A DNA stretch of 64,000 bases from Isoetes taiwanensis (GCA_021234155.1 JAJEKV010000012.1:5211789-5275788), one strand, 5' to 3'. Positions 21,703-34,640 are shown, numbered from the stretch's first letter. The notes: generated from the letters alone by a model not told the origin. Made by a program: numbers and translations.

Positions 21703-22656
21703 GTGACTGCCTTTGTATACTCATGGACAACTACACCCAGTTGTAGAATTTATGCATGCGCATTCCCAAGCAAGGTGGAGGAGAGCAGGTATTATTTCTA
21801 TTGAACAGTGGTATTTTGGTATTGACATTGCTCCTTGGCAATGGTTTCAGGAGAAATATGGGTTGTTGGATAAAGATATCAGTATATGGGCTTATGTAGC
21901 AAGTGCTCTTCCTTTAATTAAGAAGGTTGGTGACCAGAGATGTTGAAACTTTGTTCAAGGTATTAAAGAAGGCAAGAAGCTAGTAAGTTCCTGCTACAGA
22001 TTGCTTACATCCTCAAGTACTTTATCACCTTCTCGAAAATGGCACTTACAGACTTTGCCTTCTCAATGGCAATCCATCTGGAACCTTGTTTGGTCTAAAT
22101 ATAATCCTCCAAAGGTAAATGTTTTACTTTTATGGTGATTCATCGCTCTTTGAGAGTTAATGAGATGGTTCATCGCTTTAAGCGGGGAGTAAGCCCACTT
22201 TGCCCAATGTGAGAGCGGTGCATTGAAACATTGGAGCATTGTTTATATTTGTGTTCGTGAGTGAGTAGTCTTAGGTCCCGGCTGCATTCTCTTTTTTGGA
22301 GTATCTTTGGATAGTCAAAGACTTTCTTTTGGGTATTTATCCAAATCGATTGGACTGCTTCTAAAAGGATTGCATTTCACATGGCAAAGTCTTGGCTAAT
22401 ATGGAGTGTATGGAAGCGAAGGCGAAGAAAGGTCTTTTATGATAAGCATATTTCTTCTCAGGTGGTACTTCAAGAAATTCGTAAGAAGTTGTATAATTGC
22501 TTTCAGATCTCCAATTGGCCTGATCGTATTAAACTTCCAATATGGAGTGATCATCTAAAAGTGATTGATGCTTCAGGGACATTTCTTACTTCTGGAAGTA
22601 CTTTGTAATATTTTGAGTGTATAATATGAAGTAAAACACGTTCTTCAAAAAAAAAA
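21703..22656 (+). mobile_element. 5'-truncated L1-type LINE inserted in PPR copy 1
   Basis: The insertion is bounded by a 12-bp target duplication, AAAATGTTGTCT (21691-21702 and 22657-22668), ends in a poly-A run, and is absent from PPR copy 2. It keeps only the 3' part of ORF2. Frames at 21713-21946 and around 22090-22260 show the zf-RVT region (motif C-x2-C-x8-H-x4-C near PLCPMCERCIETLEHCLYLC), followed by a basic C-terminal tail (22381-22608). It is related to LINE 2 at 52-56.6 kb. The frames carry stops, so it is dead. Confidence 0.85.
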
Positions 22657-24110
22657 AAAATGTTGTCTCGTGGAGCGCATTAATTGGTGGTTGTGTTCAG
22701 TGCAATGAGGAGGTAATTGCTCTCAAATTTTACTTTCAAATGCAACGAGAATCTGTGCCAGATAAGGTCATTTTTCTCTCTGTTTTGGCTGCTTGTGTTG
22801 CTGTATTAACAATTAACGTTGGAAAGTTGGTACATACCAATATTATACAAGCTGGATATTTATCAAACATTTCCATATCCAACAGTCTTATTGACGTGTA
22901 TGCCAAATGTGGGAGTATAGATGATGTACTTAAAGTATTCAATGAACTGAGTGACAAAGATATAGTATCCTGGAATGCTATAATCGCAACATATGTTCAA
23001 TACGGATTTCATAGGGAACCCCTTGACTTATTCAATAAAATGCCATGTGAGGGGTTTGCAATCAAATAAGGTCACGTTTGTGAGTGTGTTGAAATCATGT
23101 GCCTTCATGATGGCTATGGAGGAAGGAAAGATCTTGAAAACCAATTTTCAATCAGATGTTTTTGTCGGTAACACTTATTGATTTGTATACTAAATGCGTT
23201 AGTGTAAAGACTGCTTGGCAAGTATTTGAAAGATTGCCTAAACTAGATTTTGTGTCATGGAATGCGATGATTGCAGGATATGCCCATCATGGCTCTGGAA
23301 AAGAAACTCCTTGCCTCCTACAAGAACTGGAAATGGAAGGGTTACAGCCCGACAAGGCCACCTTCCTTAATGCTCTTAGTGGATGTGCTGTTATACCATG
23401 CTTGAAGAAACTCCATGCAAGAGTGATAGTGTATGACTATGCATTTGAGGCCTCTGTGGAAAATGCCCTTGCTGACATGTATGTTAAATGTGGATGTATA
23501 CATGAAGTTTGTCAAGTGTTTGAATGGCTTCCTAGGCAAGATATTGTGTCATGGACCATGTCGTAGTAGGTTCTGCTCAGCAGGGTAATGGCCATATTGT
23601 TGTAAAGCTCCTAAAGGAGATTCAATTAGAAGGTATAAAACTGGATAGTTATATTTTCGCTATAGCCCTCTCATGCTGCAGCCACTTGTGCATAGTGGAT
23701 GAAGGGTTTCACTACTTTTGTCTACTCCGCCATCATGCCCTTACTCCATCATTGCAACATTATGCTTCTGTAGTTGATCTCCTCAGTCGTGCTGCATATC
23801 TAAATGAGGCTGAAGATCTTATTGACAGTTTGCCATTTGACTCAAATGCTGATGTATGGATGACCTTGCTTGGTGCTTGTAAAATTCCTAGACATGAGCA
23901 CCCAATTGAAGGTTAATTTGAGTTGCATATGTAGATGAGGAGAGCTGTAGTGTCAAGGAATTTGATGCTTCAAGAGTTTCAAATGAAAATAATCTCAAAT
24001 GAAGGTTAAAAATGTCCTTAAGCAAAATAGTCCAAGGCATGGTTTCTTTTGCTTGCTTTCATGACCTTTTCTGAATTAAAATGTTGTCTTTTGAGGCAGA
24101 TAAGTTGGAG

Positions 24111-24124
24111 AAATGTTTCGCATT
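24111..24124 (+). repeat. Left target-site duplication of LINE 1
   Basis: AAATGTTTCGCATT here is repeated at 45424-45437, directly after the LINE poly-A run. Confidence 0.85.
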
Positions 24125-24809
24125 ATCTGATGAGGATAATAAGCTGTGATGATACGTCAGCATGAGGAGCGCCAATTTTCTTGAATTATTTGTCTCTTCT
24201 GATTCAAACCAAATCTTGATGTTTTTTCACCAGGAACTGAGCAATTGAATCGGATTTGTGGCCTTCTCCTTTGCTGGCTTTGTAGAGGCCAAGCAAAATT
24301 CAGATTCCTTTTGATCTAAGCTATACATGGAAGGGAAATTTTTTGTAATTCTGAAGCAGGAATTGAGAATTACATGTGGTTTTCTTCGAGGTCCATTTTC
24401 TGATCTTTGGAACTACCTGATCTTCAGACAAGTCTTCCCGGATCATCTTTTTGAATCAGAATACACTTTCACTCCAGGCTCTGAGGAATTTGAATGTGAA
24501 ATCATTGATTCTTGGGTTCTAGAATTTACTGGTAAAAATAGCGTCTCTCCTACAGCAATCTTTCAAGTCTTTTGTGCTTGGGCAGACAAAAAGATCACAG
24601 TTAAGGTGTTCTCTGAATGATCTCAGAATGATCTTGAGTGCATTTGCTTTGGTTTTGTTTCTTCTGGCTTTAATTTGTTTTTCCTATCTTTCCTTGATTC
24701 GATCCACCTCAATTATTTTTCCATCCTTTGGCAACCCGGTTTAATCTTCTCTCCCCTCGATCCATGTTCTTTTCTTCCTAGAACTCTGTTTTTCCCCCTT
24801 GTTTTTCCT

Positions 24810-27381
24810 ATGGCTATTTTTTTTGAAAACCTTAAAAATTCAAATATTGCGAAAAACCTAAATGCCAACTCTCTCATTCTTTTGCACAAGTTCATGCTCC
24901 TCCCCTCCGACCAGAGAAGCGATCTGCTAAACCAGTTAAGCTCCTACCATTCTAATCCTTCAAATGTGATTAAATTTGGAAATTTTGCTGATTTAGATTT
25001 TTCTTCCAAAGAAATGCATCACATTAGCAGAGACGTTCCGCAATGGGATAACTTGTCCAAAGACCCTGCATTTGATGGCTTCACTCCTATCATTGATGTC
25101 AATGGTGTGCCCATTCCATATGGAGATCCGAGACCTGCTCAACAAGTTTACTCCAACCATGATCTCACACAAGAATTTTACAATTTGCAGTATCAGTCCA
25201 GACCCAACCTTCAGTTGTTCAAAGGTATTCACTTAAACAGCTCCTCAATTGCCTCTAAAATTGAGTCTTTATCCTCTTCTGCTGTTGTGATCTCTGTTGA
25301 TAAAGTTGGGTTAAATATTCAGCTATTATGGGATCATTTACTAAGATTGCATAAGGGAATTGTCATAAACTCAATCTACTGGCTTAATTTTCCTTATCTT
25401 CTGGTGGAATGTGGTGATAGCAGAACTGCTAATTACTTGTTGAAATTGGGGCATTCGACCCTCAATACTTTCCAAATCTCTTTTATAAAATGGAGCCCTA
25501 CTCTTCCCACCAAAGATTATGGAAAATTCTTTATAGCTTCTGTGACTATGAATGACTTGTCACCCATTTATTGGAATGAAGAATGCTTCACCAAAATCTT
25601 TAATTCCTTTGGATCCTTCATCTCTGCTGAATTTTGCCCATACAAGCCTCCTAAATGCTATATTCAGCTTGACATCTCTAAACCAATTCCTACTTCCATC
25701 CCTTTGATTGATTTCTTTGGTAAACCTATGGATCTTAATCTTAGATGGGTAGGATTGCCAAATTTTCGCTTTAATTGCAAAACCAGGCATTTTGTTAACT
25801 CATCATGCAGAGTCAATGATGCAAAGGTTTCAGATAATCAGGTTCAAGAAGAATTGGTTCAAGGAAAATTGCAAGGTGTAGTTGATTCTTCAGCTCATCT
25901 TTCAAAGCAAAGGCAGAATTCTGAAACTCAAAAAAATCTACCTAATTCTCAGTATCTCAATAAACAAAGCCAGTATGAACAGACAAAGAAGATTGACTAC
26001 AACAACAATTACAATCTTCAAGAATGGATACCATATTCCAGAGCCAATGGTAGCAGAAAAAGAATTCTTAAGAAAAAAGAATTCAAGCAGAAATTGATGT
26101 TGGAAGAAAAAAACAGGGATAACATTTTCACACACAGCCAATCTACATCTTTTAAGCTTGCACCCTCAACAATCAAAGTTCTCAATAAGGGTGTCCTTCT
26201 CAACTCCAAGGGTGTCATCTCCAACTCTGTCAACATCAATGGCTTATCTTCTGGAACTTCAACTCAAGGAGCAGAATTGACCAATAATGGAAAGGTTAAA
26301 ACAATACTCAAGGAAAAAGGTCCTCTACAACAACATCAGCAAATTGATTTGCATCAAACTTTGAAAGGTATTTTACAAGATTCTAAAATGGCTTCAAAAG
26401 AAATAAATATAGGGATTAAAATCAAGGATAATCCCACAGAATCTCGTCACTCAACTCTTGACATTTTGTCAAAGTTCACATCTGAAAATAAAGTGAACTC
26501 GAGAGATAAAGAAGAGTTATTAATTATGGAAAACAATACCTCTGACATTGAAACTTTGGAAAAAGCAGGATCTCAAAACAAAGTTCTTTGTTCAAATAGT
26601 TTTGGAATTTTAGCTCACTGAATATTGACTCGATTTGCATACACTATTGATACCATTACCACGGGGGATCTCTTTGGATTCCACTTTGCCTCAAGCCACA
26701 CTATTTCTATGCCTTATGTTCCTCCCTCCACTCAACCCCTAATTGACCTATCTGAAACCAATGATCACTTTGATACCCTTGCACAACCTGAAACCCTTTT
26801 TTCGATTCTATCTCCAAATACATAGCTCATCAGCTTGCAGAGTTGCATGTGGACAGTGATGGAAATGATTCTCTAAGCAAGATCTCAGCTCAAGGTGACA
26901 GTGACAAATTAATTTTTGGCAATGGGTGTGATGATGTAGAAATGGAAAAAGGTGTTGAAATTAGAATAGAGCAAAATAATGATGAGATCAAACTGCCAGA
27001 GGAAAGCATTTTACAACCTGAGGAGTCTATTGCAGTCAACTTAAAGGAGGATTTGGCAATTCCCAGGCAAGATCTAAACCCTCTTCATAATAGTTTATTT
27101 GTTTCTGATGATATTAATAATGGTACAAGACCAAATCCAAGTCCCTGCTGTGGTTCAAAATTGCGAGTTGCTCTCACATGCCAAACCAGGTTTACTCTGA
27201 CACTGAGGTTTCTGATAAAGAAAATGGGGGGGACTCTAACAATAATACTTTAAATATTGTTAACCATGATTCCTGGGATGATGACTCCTTTCTAATGTTA
27301 CATCCAAAAGGTGTATTATCTGCTAGTTCAAAGTCCAAAAAGGGAAAGCTAAAGCTAAAGCTAGGATTAAACATTCAGTGA
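24810..27381 (+). pseudogene. LINE 1 ORF1 (RNA-binding protein), degenerate
   Basis: The longest open stretch runs from 24675 to 26621; I prefer the internal ATG at 24810 (MAIFFENLKNSNIAKNLNAN) because the upstream residues are hydrophobic and UTR-like. The middle resembles the plant LINE ORF1 DUF4283 fold (IVINSIYWLNFPYLLVECGD) and is followed by a damaged zinc knuckle (residues near FRFNCKTRHFVNSSC), in which the expected C-x2-C is reduced to one cysteine. A TGA at 26619, a stop at 26823 and two frameshifts separate the acidic C-terminal part (26843-27381). In living copies this protein coats the element RNA. Confidence 0.75.
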
Positions 27382-27487
27382 GAATTCTTAATATATTCGG
27401 GAACCCCCGCTAGCAATACCGAAACAAAGTCGAGAGAGCTTACAATCCTGATCTGTCTCTCCATCAATCTTGCTTATTTCTCTTCCA

Positions 27488-29236
27488 ATGAAGATCCTTT
27501 CCTGGAACTTGAGAGGAATAAAAAGGCCCCTAAAAAGAAGGAGGGCTATTTCTGATTAGGGAATACAAAGCGGATATAATTTCATTACGAGAACCGAGAC
27601 TTCCTAACCCGAAAGTGCTCAAACTTGGCCGATTTGGATTGGACCAGGTCAGTCTTCCATTTGGATTGAAGCCTCCAATACTTGAGGGGGCTTTGCATGA
27701 TCCGGAGTAATCTCAAACACTCTCTTCTTTATAATGACCCTTGCAAAAGATGGCGGTGCAGTGATCTTTAACTATTGATTCTTTGTTTGGTGTTGTGAAC
27801 ATCTATGCCCCAACTATCTCGAGAGAAAGGGAGACAATTTGGCCACAAATTAATAGCTGGCTTCAAAATCATAACTCAGAACTTGGATTCTTCTTTGGTG
27901 ACTACAATAATACCCCATCCATTGACCTCAAATCAAATAACAACCTGAGTATGTCAATCAAAGAGAAAGAAAATTGGGATAATTTGCTTGATTCTCACCT
28001 ATTCAGCTATATTCCTTCCTCTACTGCCAAGTACACATGGTCAAATAAACAGGATGGCCACTCAAGAGTATATTGTACTCTAGATAGATTTTATGTCAAA
28101 AAATCTAATCTATCCTTCTGGGACAATTGTATTGTTTCAAGTGATGAGAGCACCTCTATCTCGGATCACCAACCACAGTTTCTCCAAACCAAGCACTCTT
28201 TGAGCATTAAGAAGCAAGGTAACATTCCATTTAAGCTTAATTGTTCCAACTTGAGCAATGATAGATTCTGTGCTGATTTTAGTGCCTTCTACAGCAGCCT
28301 CCCAAGAGTCAATGACAACCATTCTATGAAAGCTTTCTATACTAATATAAAGGAAGCTAAATCTTGGATAAAAAATTCTAAAGCTTTGCATGCTCAAAAA
28401 AGTGACACTAAAAACAAGCTTCTTATTGCTATGAAGGATGTCAGATCTAAACTTCAGAATGATCCCCTTAATTCCTCTTTGCATTTAATAGAAGATGACC
28501 TTGAGCATAACATTAAGAGTATTGAGGAATATGAAGCCAAAGGGGCAGCCATGAAAAGTAAAATCAAATTCCATAATCACATGGATAATTGCAATTCAAA
28601 ATTCTTTTTTGAATTGCTAAAAATAGGTTTGCTCAAAAACAGATCTCCTTCATCAAAGATGATAGTGGCACTATTCTTAAGGATCCAAAAGGTATCACCG
28701 ATTATTTATTTTCTAAGTACTCCACTATTTTCTCGGTCAACAAAATGTTTTTTGGGATAATTTTGAGGCTAAAGGGTTCCTAGATATTTTAAACTCTCTG
28801 CCAAATAATATAGTTGATCCATTAGGTGATCAGATTTCTAGATTGCCCTCTGAAGATGAAATCAAGCAAACTCTGAATAGCCTGGCTAAAGGGAAAAGCC
28901 CAGGCCCGGATGGCCTTCCCCCAGAATTTTACATTAAGTTTTGGGATGTCATAAAGCATGATCTGGTTCATATGATTAATGGTTTTTGGTCTTCCAACCA
29001 TTTGCACCCTGCCTTATCCTCTGGCTTCATCTCTCTTATTCCAAAATCTGATAATCCCGAGACCTTTAGTGACTGGAGGCCTATATCTTTGACCAATGCC
29101 ACTTACAAGCTTTGTGCAAAAATTATAGCTAATAGAATCAAAGCTTACCTTCAGAAAAATATTAGCTTGCACCAATCAGCTTTCCTATCTAATAGATATA
29201 TCCTTGATAATTACATAGCAGCTATGGAGGGGATGC
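27488..29236 (+). pseudogene. LINE 1 ORF2, 5' part: endonuclease and start of reverse transcriptase
   Basis: The ATG at 27488 opens MKILSWNLRGIKRPLKRRRA, the standard start of an APE-type LINE endonuclease. Stops follow within 25 codons, and the endonuclease core resumes in another frame at 27783 (NIYAP, GDYN in place of GDFN, TWSNK, SDH). A frameshift near 28750 precedes the reverse transcriptase, whose first blocks are clear (GKSPGPDGLPPEFY; SGFISLIPKSDNPE; DWRPISLTNATYKL). The frame is cut at 29236 by the chromovirus, just before RT motif A. Confidence 0.85.
29232..29236 (+). repeat. Chromovirus target duplication, left copy (GATGC)
   Basis: GATGC here and at 42630-42634 flanks the LTR element exactly; 5 bp is the normal length for Ty3/gypsy integrase. 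Confidence 0.9.
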
Positions 29237-30938
29237 TGTGACGTCCCCTACTCGTATACGGTGCCCTCACCGTATACAACCAGGAGTTCATCCCCCATAC
29301 CAGCTCCGTGCCAATACAGGGCCCTCCACATGACACTGCAACCGTAACGGGTTCCAGTGGGAAGAGTGGAAGGGTCATTGCACCCCGTCTCCCTCAGGGC
29401 CTACCTAGCTGCGGAAGCGTAAACATACATGTCAGTAGCACATACATCAACATCATATGACCATCACGAAGGATGGTCCTCCACATATCTGCATAGACAA
29501 AGATCAGCACATCACATAGGGAATCCTACCCCGTGCTCGGGACTCAAAGGGATGGTGACAAGCTTGGGTCTCGAGTTCATTGCGCATGAATTCATGGCAA
29601 TGGATTTGGCTGGCATAAGAACATGGCCTAGGGTTGTCCACTCCATCCGCCCCTCTCCAGTGCACACTTTGCGAGTAGGCTGAAAAGTGTTGGGACTCGG
29701 CAGTAGCCCGGGATCGCGTAGCCAAGGGGCTATATCCTGGGTTGCATCTCCCAGTTCGATGGGGCGGTAGGGATCACTCCCCTCCGAGAGATCTCCATCT
29801 TTGACTCAAGGTGACTAGAGGGCCCCGCCCCGTATTAGACTTGAACTCAATGGAAGGTCATATTCACCACCTCACGAGTGTCGAGCCCATGCCTTGCCCA
29901 CACGCAGTGGGCAAGCCATTAGACCTAGTCACGGTGACCCTCGGGAGTCTTTACACACCGGAGGGGGTCGTTCAAGAGTCGAGAACATGAACCTCCTTAT
30001 AAGCGGTCGGCCCCTTCACCCACAACCCGGTGTGGCTCTTGTACCTGCCGCCGAATCTACAAGTGTGCTAGAGAGGCTACTCTAGGAGCATCAACTATAA
30101 AGCTTTAGGTCTCTACTTCCCTTCCCAATACAAGGAGTTCCACAGAGATACATCATCCATATACATCACGAGGAAGAACTAAAGAACAAGATCTAATCTA
30201 TATCATAGAGTTAGGTTCTTTAGTTAGAGAATGCTATCTAGAGTTCTAGAGGGCTGCTATGGGCAATCTAATAGGCTAAACCCTCTTGATTCAATGCCTA
30301 AAATAGGGTTTAGACTATCTAATTGGCCAAATATACGATCCTTGAGGGGCTCCTCGACTGAGCTCGACCATCCTGGCGGCTTCGAATCTCGAGGAACTAA
30401 GGATGCTATTCTCCCAAGCGAAGTGCGGGATGCGGTTTTGGGTTGAGGGTAAAAACAGCAGTTCAAGCCCTAAAATCGAAAATTAGGTTAGTTAGGGTTT
30501 CCCCCCCTATATAGACAAGGGGTGGCTAGGGTTTCCAACTATCCCCTTTTGGCATGTGGGATAATTGGAAATGGGCCCACTTGCCTTTAAGGAACTAGGT
30601 GGCCAAATGTGCCCACATGGAAATGTGTGCACCCAAATGTGCTCACATGGAAATGTGTGCACATTAATGAATGTGTACATTGGAAAATGTGCACATTATT
30701 TGCACCTATGGGTATGGCCCACTTGGCATCAAGTGGCCACATGGAAATGTGTGCCCACATTAATGTGTACATTGGAAAATGTGCACATTAATGCTAATGC
30801 ACATTCTTAGCAAGTTGCCCCCTAGGGGCTACCCACTTGCCTTTACGTTGGCGTACACGTCAATCGGGGTGGCATGTACGCGTGACGTGGCAGTACAATA
30901 TCGCCCCGGGGGGCGTATCTTGTCTTTGGAACGTCACA
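29237..30938 (-). repeat. Chromovirus 3' LTR
   Basis: It begins TGTGACGT and ends ACGTCACA on the plus strand, perfect 8-bp inverted ends. GTATACGGTG-CCCT-CACCGTATAC near the left tip forms a 10-bp hairpin. An AT-rich block at 30600-30810 repeats GTGCACATTAATG, ACATGGAAATGTGTGC-type motifs. A TATA-like CTATATAG lies at about 30508. On the minus strand it is preceded by the polypurine tract. Confidence 0.9.
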
Positions 30939-30952
30939 TTCTCCCCACCTTG
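30939..30952 (-). promoter_or_regulatory. Polypurine tract of the chromovirus
   Basis: Read on the minus strand, AAGGTGGGGAGAA lies immediately before TGTGACG, the start of the 3' LTR. This is the second-strand priming site and fixes the element's direction. Confidence 0.8.
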
Positions 30953-31804
30953 AAATGATGTTTGTCCCGCAAAGATCGCGTGGTTCTCCCCACCTTGGAA
31001 TCTTCCTAACCTGCAATCAACCTGATGCATACGATATCTCCTATAATACTTACACATTTATTAAAATTACCTCAAGGTAATATATTTTTTTATGACATTA
31101 TTACATCATTATATTATGAAATAACTTATCAATTCACGACATTACTAAACAGATTACTCCAAACTTCACTTAACATTATGATTAAGTTTATCAAAATTTA
31201 AAATTAACGTTCGAGGTACCCTTGATTCCTTGCAACACATTCCAACAAAATTTGTGTTGCAAGTCTTCGTAGCTCGACCTCCTTGCCCTCCGGAGCGCTC
31301 TACTGGCCTGCAGGTCGACACTACGTTAGTACCATTTAATTATTAATTAAAATTTTTGGTTATATGGTGACCACCCCACCTATCTACATGGATGCATGGC
31401 TAATCTCCCGGCGTAGGAAGAGGGTGAATCTTCCATTATGGCCGTGAGAGGCGGCCTACATGCCTATATGCCGCTCATGCCTACACCTCTAGTTGCCCAG
31501 CGTGGAGGATATCCTTCTCGCGTGGGGGCGCGAAGGATGGATTCCTCCTATCAAAGCATATATGGGGCTAAAGGTGCTTTTCCTATGAATGCATTCCTCA
31601 ATGACCTCCTTTCTCTCGAGGTCGTCTACTTCCGTGGGACAGAAGTAGACTTTCTAATCTACCTTCCACTCGCCCAAGCGGAAACGCGGTCATGCCTACA
31701 TTGACATTACACCACGCCCTAGAGATCACCGTAGTGGTCCCATCATCGGTGACAACGCATGCGACCCATACTAAGCGTAGGTGGCATGCGTAGATTAATC
31801 TTAA

Positions 31805-32059
31805 CTATACAAGCATTAACCTACACAAATCGACATGCACGGGCGATTTCTTGCCGGAGATGACCTTGCCGTCCCATTGCTCCATGAACTGTGGGTACTG
31901 CTTTACTAAATCTTTCTTAAGTACCCACGTGGCGTCTTCCACTGGTAAGTGTTTCCACTTCACCAAATACTGGAGGAATTCTGATCTCCTCGTTTTCTTG
32001 AAAGCTTTATCAAGAATTAGTGCGGAACTATTTCCGGTTTGTTCCTCGATCATTTCCAA
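31805..32059 (-). pseudogene. Chromodomain at the integrase C-terminus
   Basis: The 84-codon frame contains ILDKAFKKTRRSEFLQYLVK followed by WKHLPVEDATW, the chromodomain pattern of an aromatic/YLVKWK strand and EDATW. In chromoviruses this domain binds methylated histone tails or heterochromatin and steers integration. It is out of frame with the integrase core upstream. Confidence 0.85.
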
Positions 32060-32178
32060 CGGCGTTGGCGAATCAAGACTTTATGCGGGTTTGGGGTATG
32101 CCTCTTGACAAACTCACGTGGAAGACCTTATGAATCTTTAGGTGTCTTTGGCAAGTCTAGCACTGTAGGCTTGATTGC

Positions 32179-32926
32179 CTAGTTTTCGACTATTACGAAG
32201 GTCCACCCACCTTGGAGCAAGCTTCTTGCAATTGCCGATCCGAGCCGCTGCTTCACCTTAATCTTGAGCCAAACATCATCTCCAACTTTGAACTCTCTTC
32301 TTTGTTCGATGCTTGTCGGCGATGCTCTTTTGGCGACTTCTTTGCTGCTAGCGGATAGCCCACGAACTTCCTCTACAAAGCTGCTTTGCATATCGGCCAA
32401 CATCTCTGTGAAACTTCCACTTTTGACGGGGTTGTGCCAAGTGTGCGGAGTTAAACAGCGATAGCCGTAATTGATCATAAGCGGCGACATTTGGGATGAT
32501 TCACGCTTGGTGCTATTGTATGCAAACTCCACCAAGTGAATAAATTCTTCCCACATACTTTGCTTATTCGGACATAGTTTAGTAGCATGTCCTCTAAAAT
32601 CTGTTGGTCGCTCCGTCTCGGCCATCCGTCGAGGATGATATCGCGTGCTCATGGATAGCCGTGCGGATCGTCGCCAAAGAGGTCTTGCCAAAGGCGCTCA
32701 TGAACCCGGATCCCTCGTCGGAGATGATCTCCCTTGGTATGCCATGAAGCACGAAGATCTCTTTGGTGAAGAGCTTTCTTTGTATCCATGGGCAGTATCG
32801 TGTAGTTACGCAAGGCACAAAATGTGCCATCTTCGACAACTTGTCGACCACTACCATTAAGGCATCCTTGCCTCTCGGCATTCTTGGGAGTCCCACGTGA
32901 TGAAATCCATGCTGATTACCTCCCAC
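32179..32926 (-). pseudogene. Chromovirus integrase (DDE core and C-terminal part)
   Basis: Two overlapping frames carry it. 32926-32594 has VVDKLSKMAHFVPC with the first catalytic aspartate, then LFTKEIFVLHGIPREIISDE with the second; the usual DRGSRF reads DEGSGF here. 32691-32179 continues with WEEFIHLVEFAYNSTKRESS and the C-terminal GDDVWLK motif. A frameshift between them, near 32650, breaks the protein. Integrase cuts target DNA and joins the LTR ends. Confidence 0.85.
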
Positions 32927-33138
32927 TTAGCGTTTGGCACCGCTAATGGCTCTAATGCCCCTGGAATTGAAGCTGCTCCGCCGCCGTCTGGCGGCATAAG
33001 TGACATTCCTTGATGTAGCGAGCTATTTGCTTCTTCATTCGGCCAATAATAGGCTGCTGCGCACTTTGAAATATGTTTTCATGAATCCCGCATGGCGGCT
33101 ATTGGAACATTTGTGCGTGTCGTGGAGGATCAACTTCC

Positions 33139-34640
33139 TTACACCGATGATTCTGCATGCGCACAACTTGTTCTTATGGTATAACAGGTTGCCTTCCTTC
33201 TTATAATGCTTGAAGGCCTCCCGCTCTTTATCTGTTCTAGCCTCCTTAGAAAGGCTTGCCCATATCTCCTTGAAATCCCGTCCGTTGGCAAGGACTCTTC
33301 AATCCTCTTACCAAAGTCATTTGGAGGCGTCGAAATTGCATTGCAATGCACTCTAGTTGTCGGGGGATGCCTTGAAAGCGCATCTGCTACCACATTGAGC
33401 TTCCGGCTTGTAGACTATATCAAAGTCATATTCTTGAGGAACTCCATCCATCTCCATTTGCCTCAGTTAAGGTGTGGTTGCGTGAATACATATTGGAGGC
33501 TCGATGGTGGGTATATCAATTGGAACTTCCTTCCCAAGAGATAATGCCTCCATATTCTTAATGCGACAACCGCCAAGCAACTCGATCATGCGTTGGGTAA
33601 GCGGCGTCTCGGCGTCGTTCATCTTCACGGAATCATACGCTACCACGCGCTCTTCTTGCATAAGCCGCACACTGTAGCTATCTTACTCGCATCCGTTGCT
33701 ACAAGCTTATCTTTCTCCGGGTCCGGGGAGTTAAAGGCTGGGGCTGTTGTTAAAGCTTCCTTCAACAATTCAAACCCCTTTTGGGCTTTCTTGTGCCAAT
33801 GCTCTACCCAATCTTTCACCTTCTCGCCCTCGTCGAGTGCATTAGCGGGGCTGCTATCTTAACAAAGTTCTTCACGAACTTCTGTAGTACCACTGCTAGG
33901 CGAAACCGACTTCATGCACATTCTTCGCCCGACCCTTTGAATGGCGGCCTCAATCTTGGCGGGGTTGAGATGCCTTCTGGCGAGATCACATGACCTAGAT
34001 ACTCCACTTTTACGTTGCGGTGGCGCCCGACAACTTGGCGGCCTGGCGGTGCCTCTTCAACTTCTCTAGCACTCTTTCTCAAGTGTTATGCGTGCTCTTC
34101 AAGGGATCTGCTATACACCAAAATGTCGTCAAAGAAAACAATCACAAAGGTGTCCGGGAACTCCACGAAGATATCGTTCATGAGCCTCATGAGCGTTAGC
34201 GGGGGCATTTGATAAGCGAAAGGCATTACAGTGAACTCATAATGCCCATACAGCGTTCGGCGGTCTTATGGATATCTTCTTCCTTTATCCGATCGATGAT
34301 ATCGACCTTAAGTCGATTTTGGAGAAGATCTTTGCCCCTTGGAGCTGATCCATCAAGTCGTCGATCTTGGGGAGCGTACTTGTTCTTAATGGTGTGCTTA
34401 TTCAAGCTGTCTATAGTCTATGCACATTCTCAAAGATCCATCCTTCTTCTTGACAAAAAAGAATGGGCGCTCCAAGCGGCGAGACACTAGGTCTAATGAA
34501 ACCTAGGTCGAGCAGCTCTCGCAGCTGCTTCTTGACTCAGGCAACTCTGTGTTGTCATTCTATATGGAGCCTTGCTTGTTGGCTTTGTTCTGGTTTGAGT
34601 GCTATCTCGCTTTTCGACTCCCTATAAGGAGGGAGCTGCT
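33139..34640 (-). pseudogene. Chromovirus reverse transcriptase and RNase H
   Basis: On the minus strand, frames between 34640 and 33139 spell the expected blocks in several phases: [20 protein letters not shown] (near 34450), [11 protein letters not shown], and FFDDILVYS (34108-34140), the YxDD-type catalytic motif with F in the first place. RNase H/connection residues VVAYDSVKMNDAE (near 33640) and VADALSRHP (near 33390) follow. The phase changes every 100-200 bp. Confidence 0.8.

Larger units (their letters stand above)
21121..23916 (+). pseudogene. PLS-class PPR protein gene, copy 1 (broken)
   Basis: PPR proteins bind organelle RNA, one base per motif, and PLS-class members usually act in C-to-U editing in plastids or mitochondria. 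Several motifs are plain (VLINMYAKCGSLKEAMQVFD; NSLIDVYAKCGSIDDVLKVF; ALADMYVKCGCIHEVCQVFE), and an E-type C-terminal domain follows at 23551-23916 (VVDLLSRAAYLNEAEDLIDS). The gene is broken by a poly-T insertion (about 21350-21410), a 5'-truncated LINE (21703-22656) and several frameshifts (near 21180, 23062, 23160 and 23560). I see no DYW domain. Copy 2 at 48.4-49.7 kb lacks both insertions, which dates them after the duplication. Confidence 0.85.
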
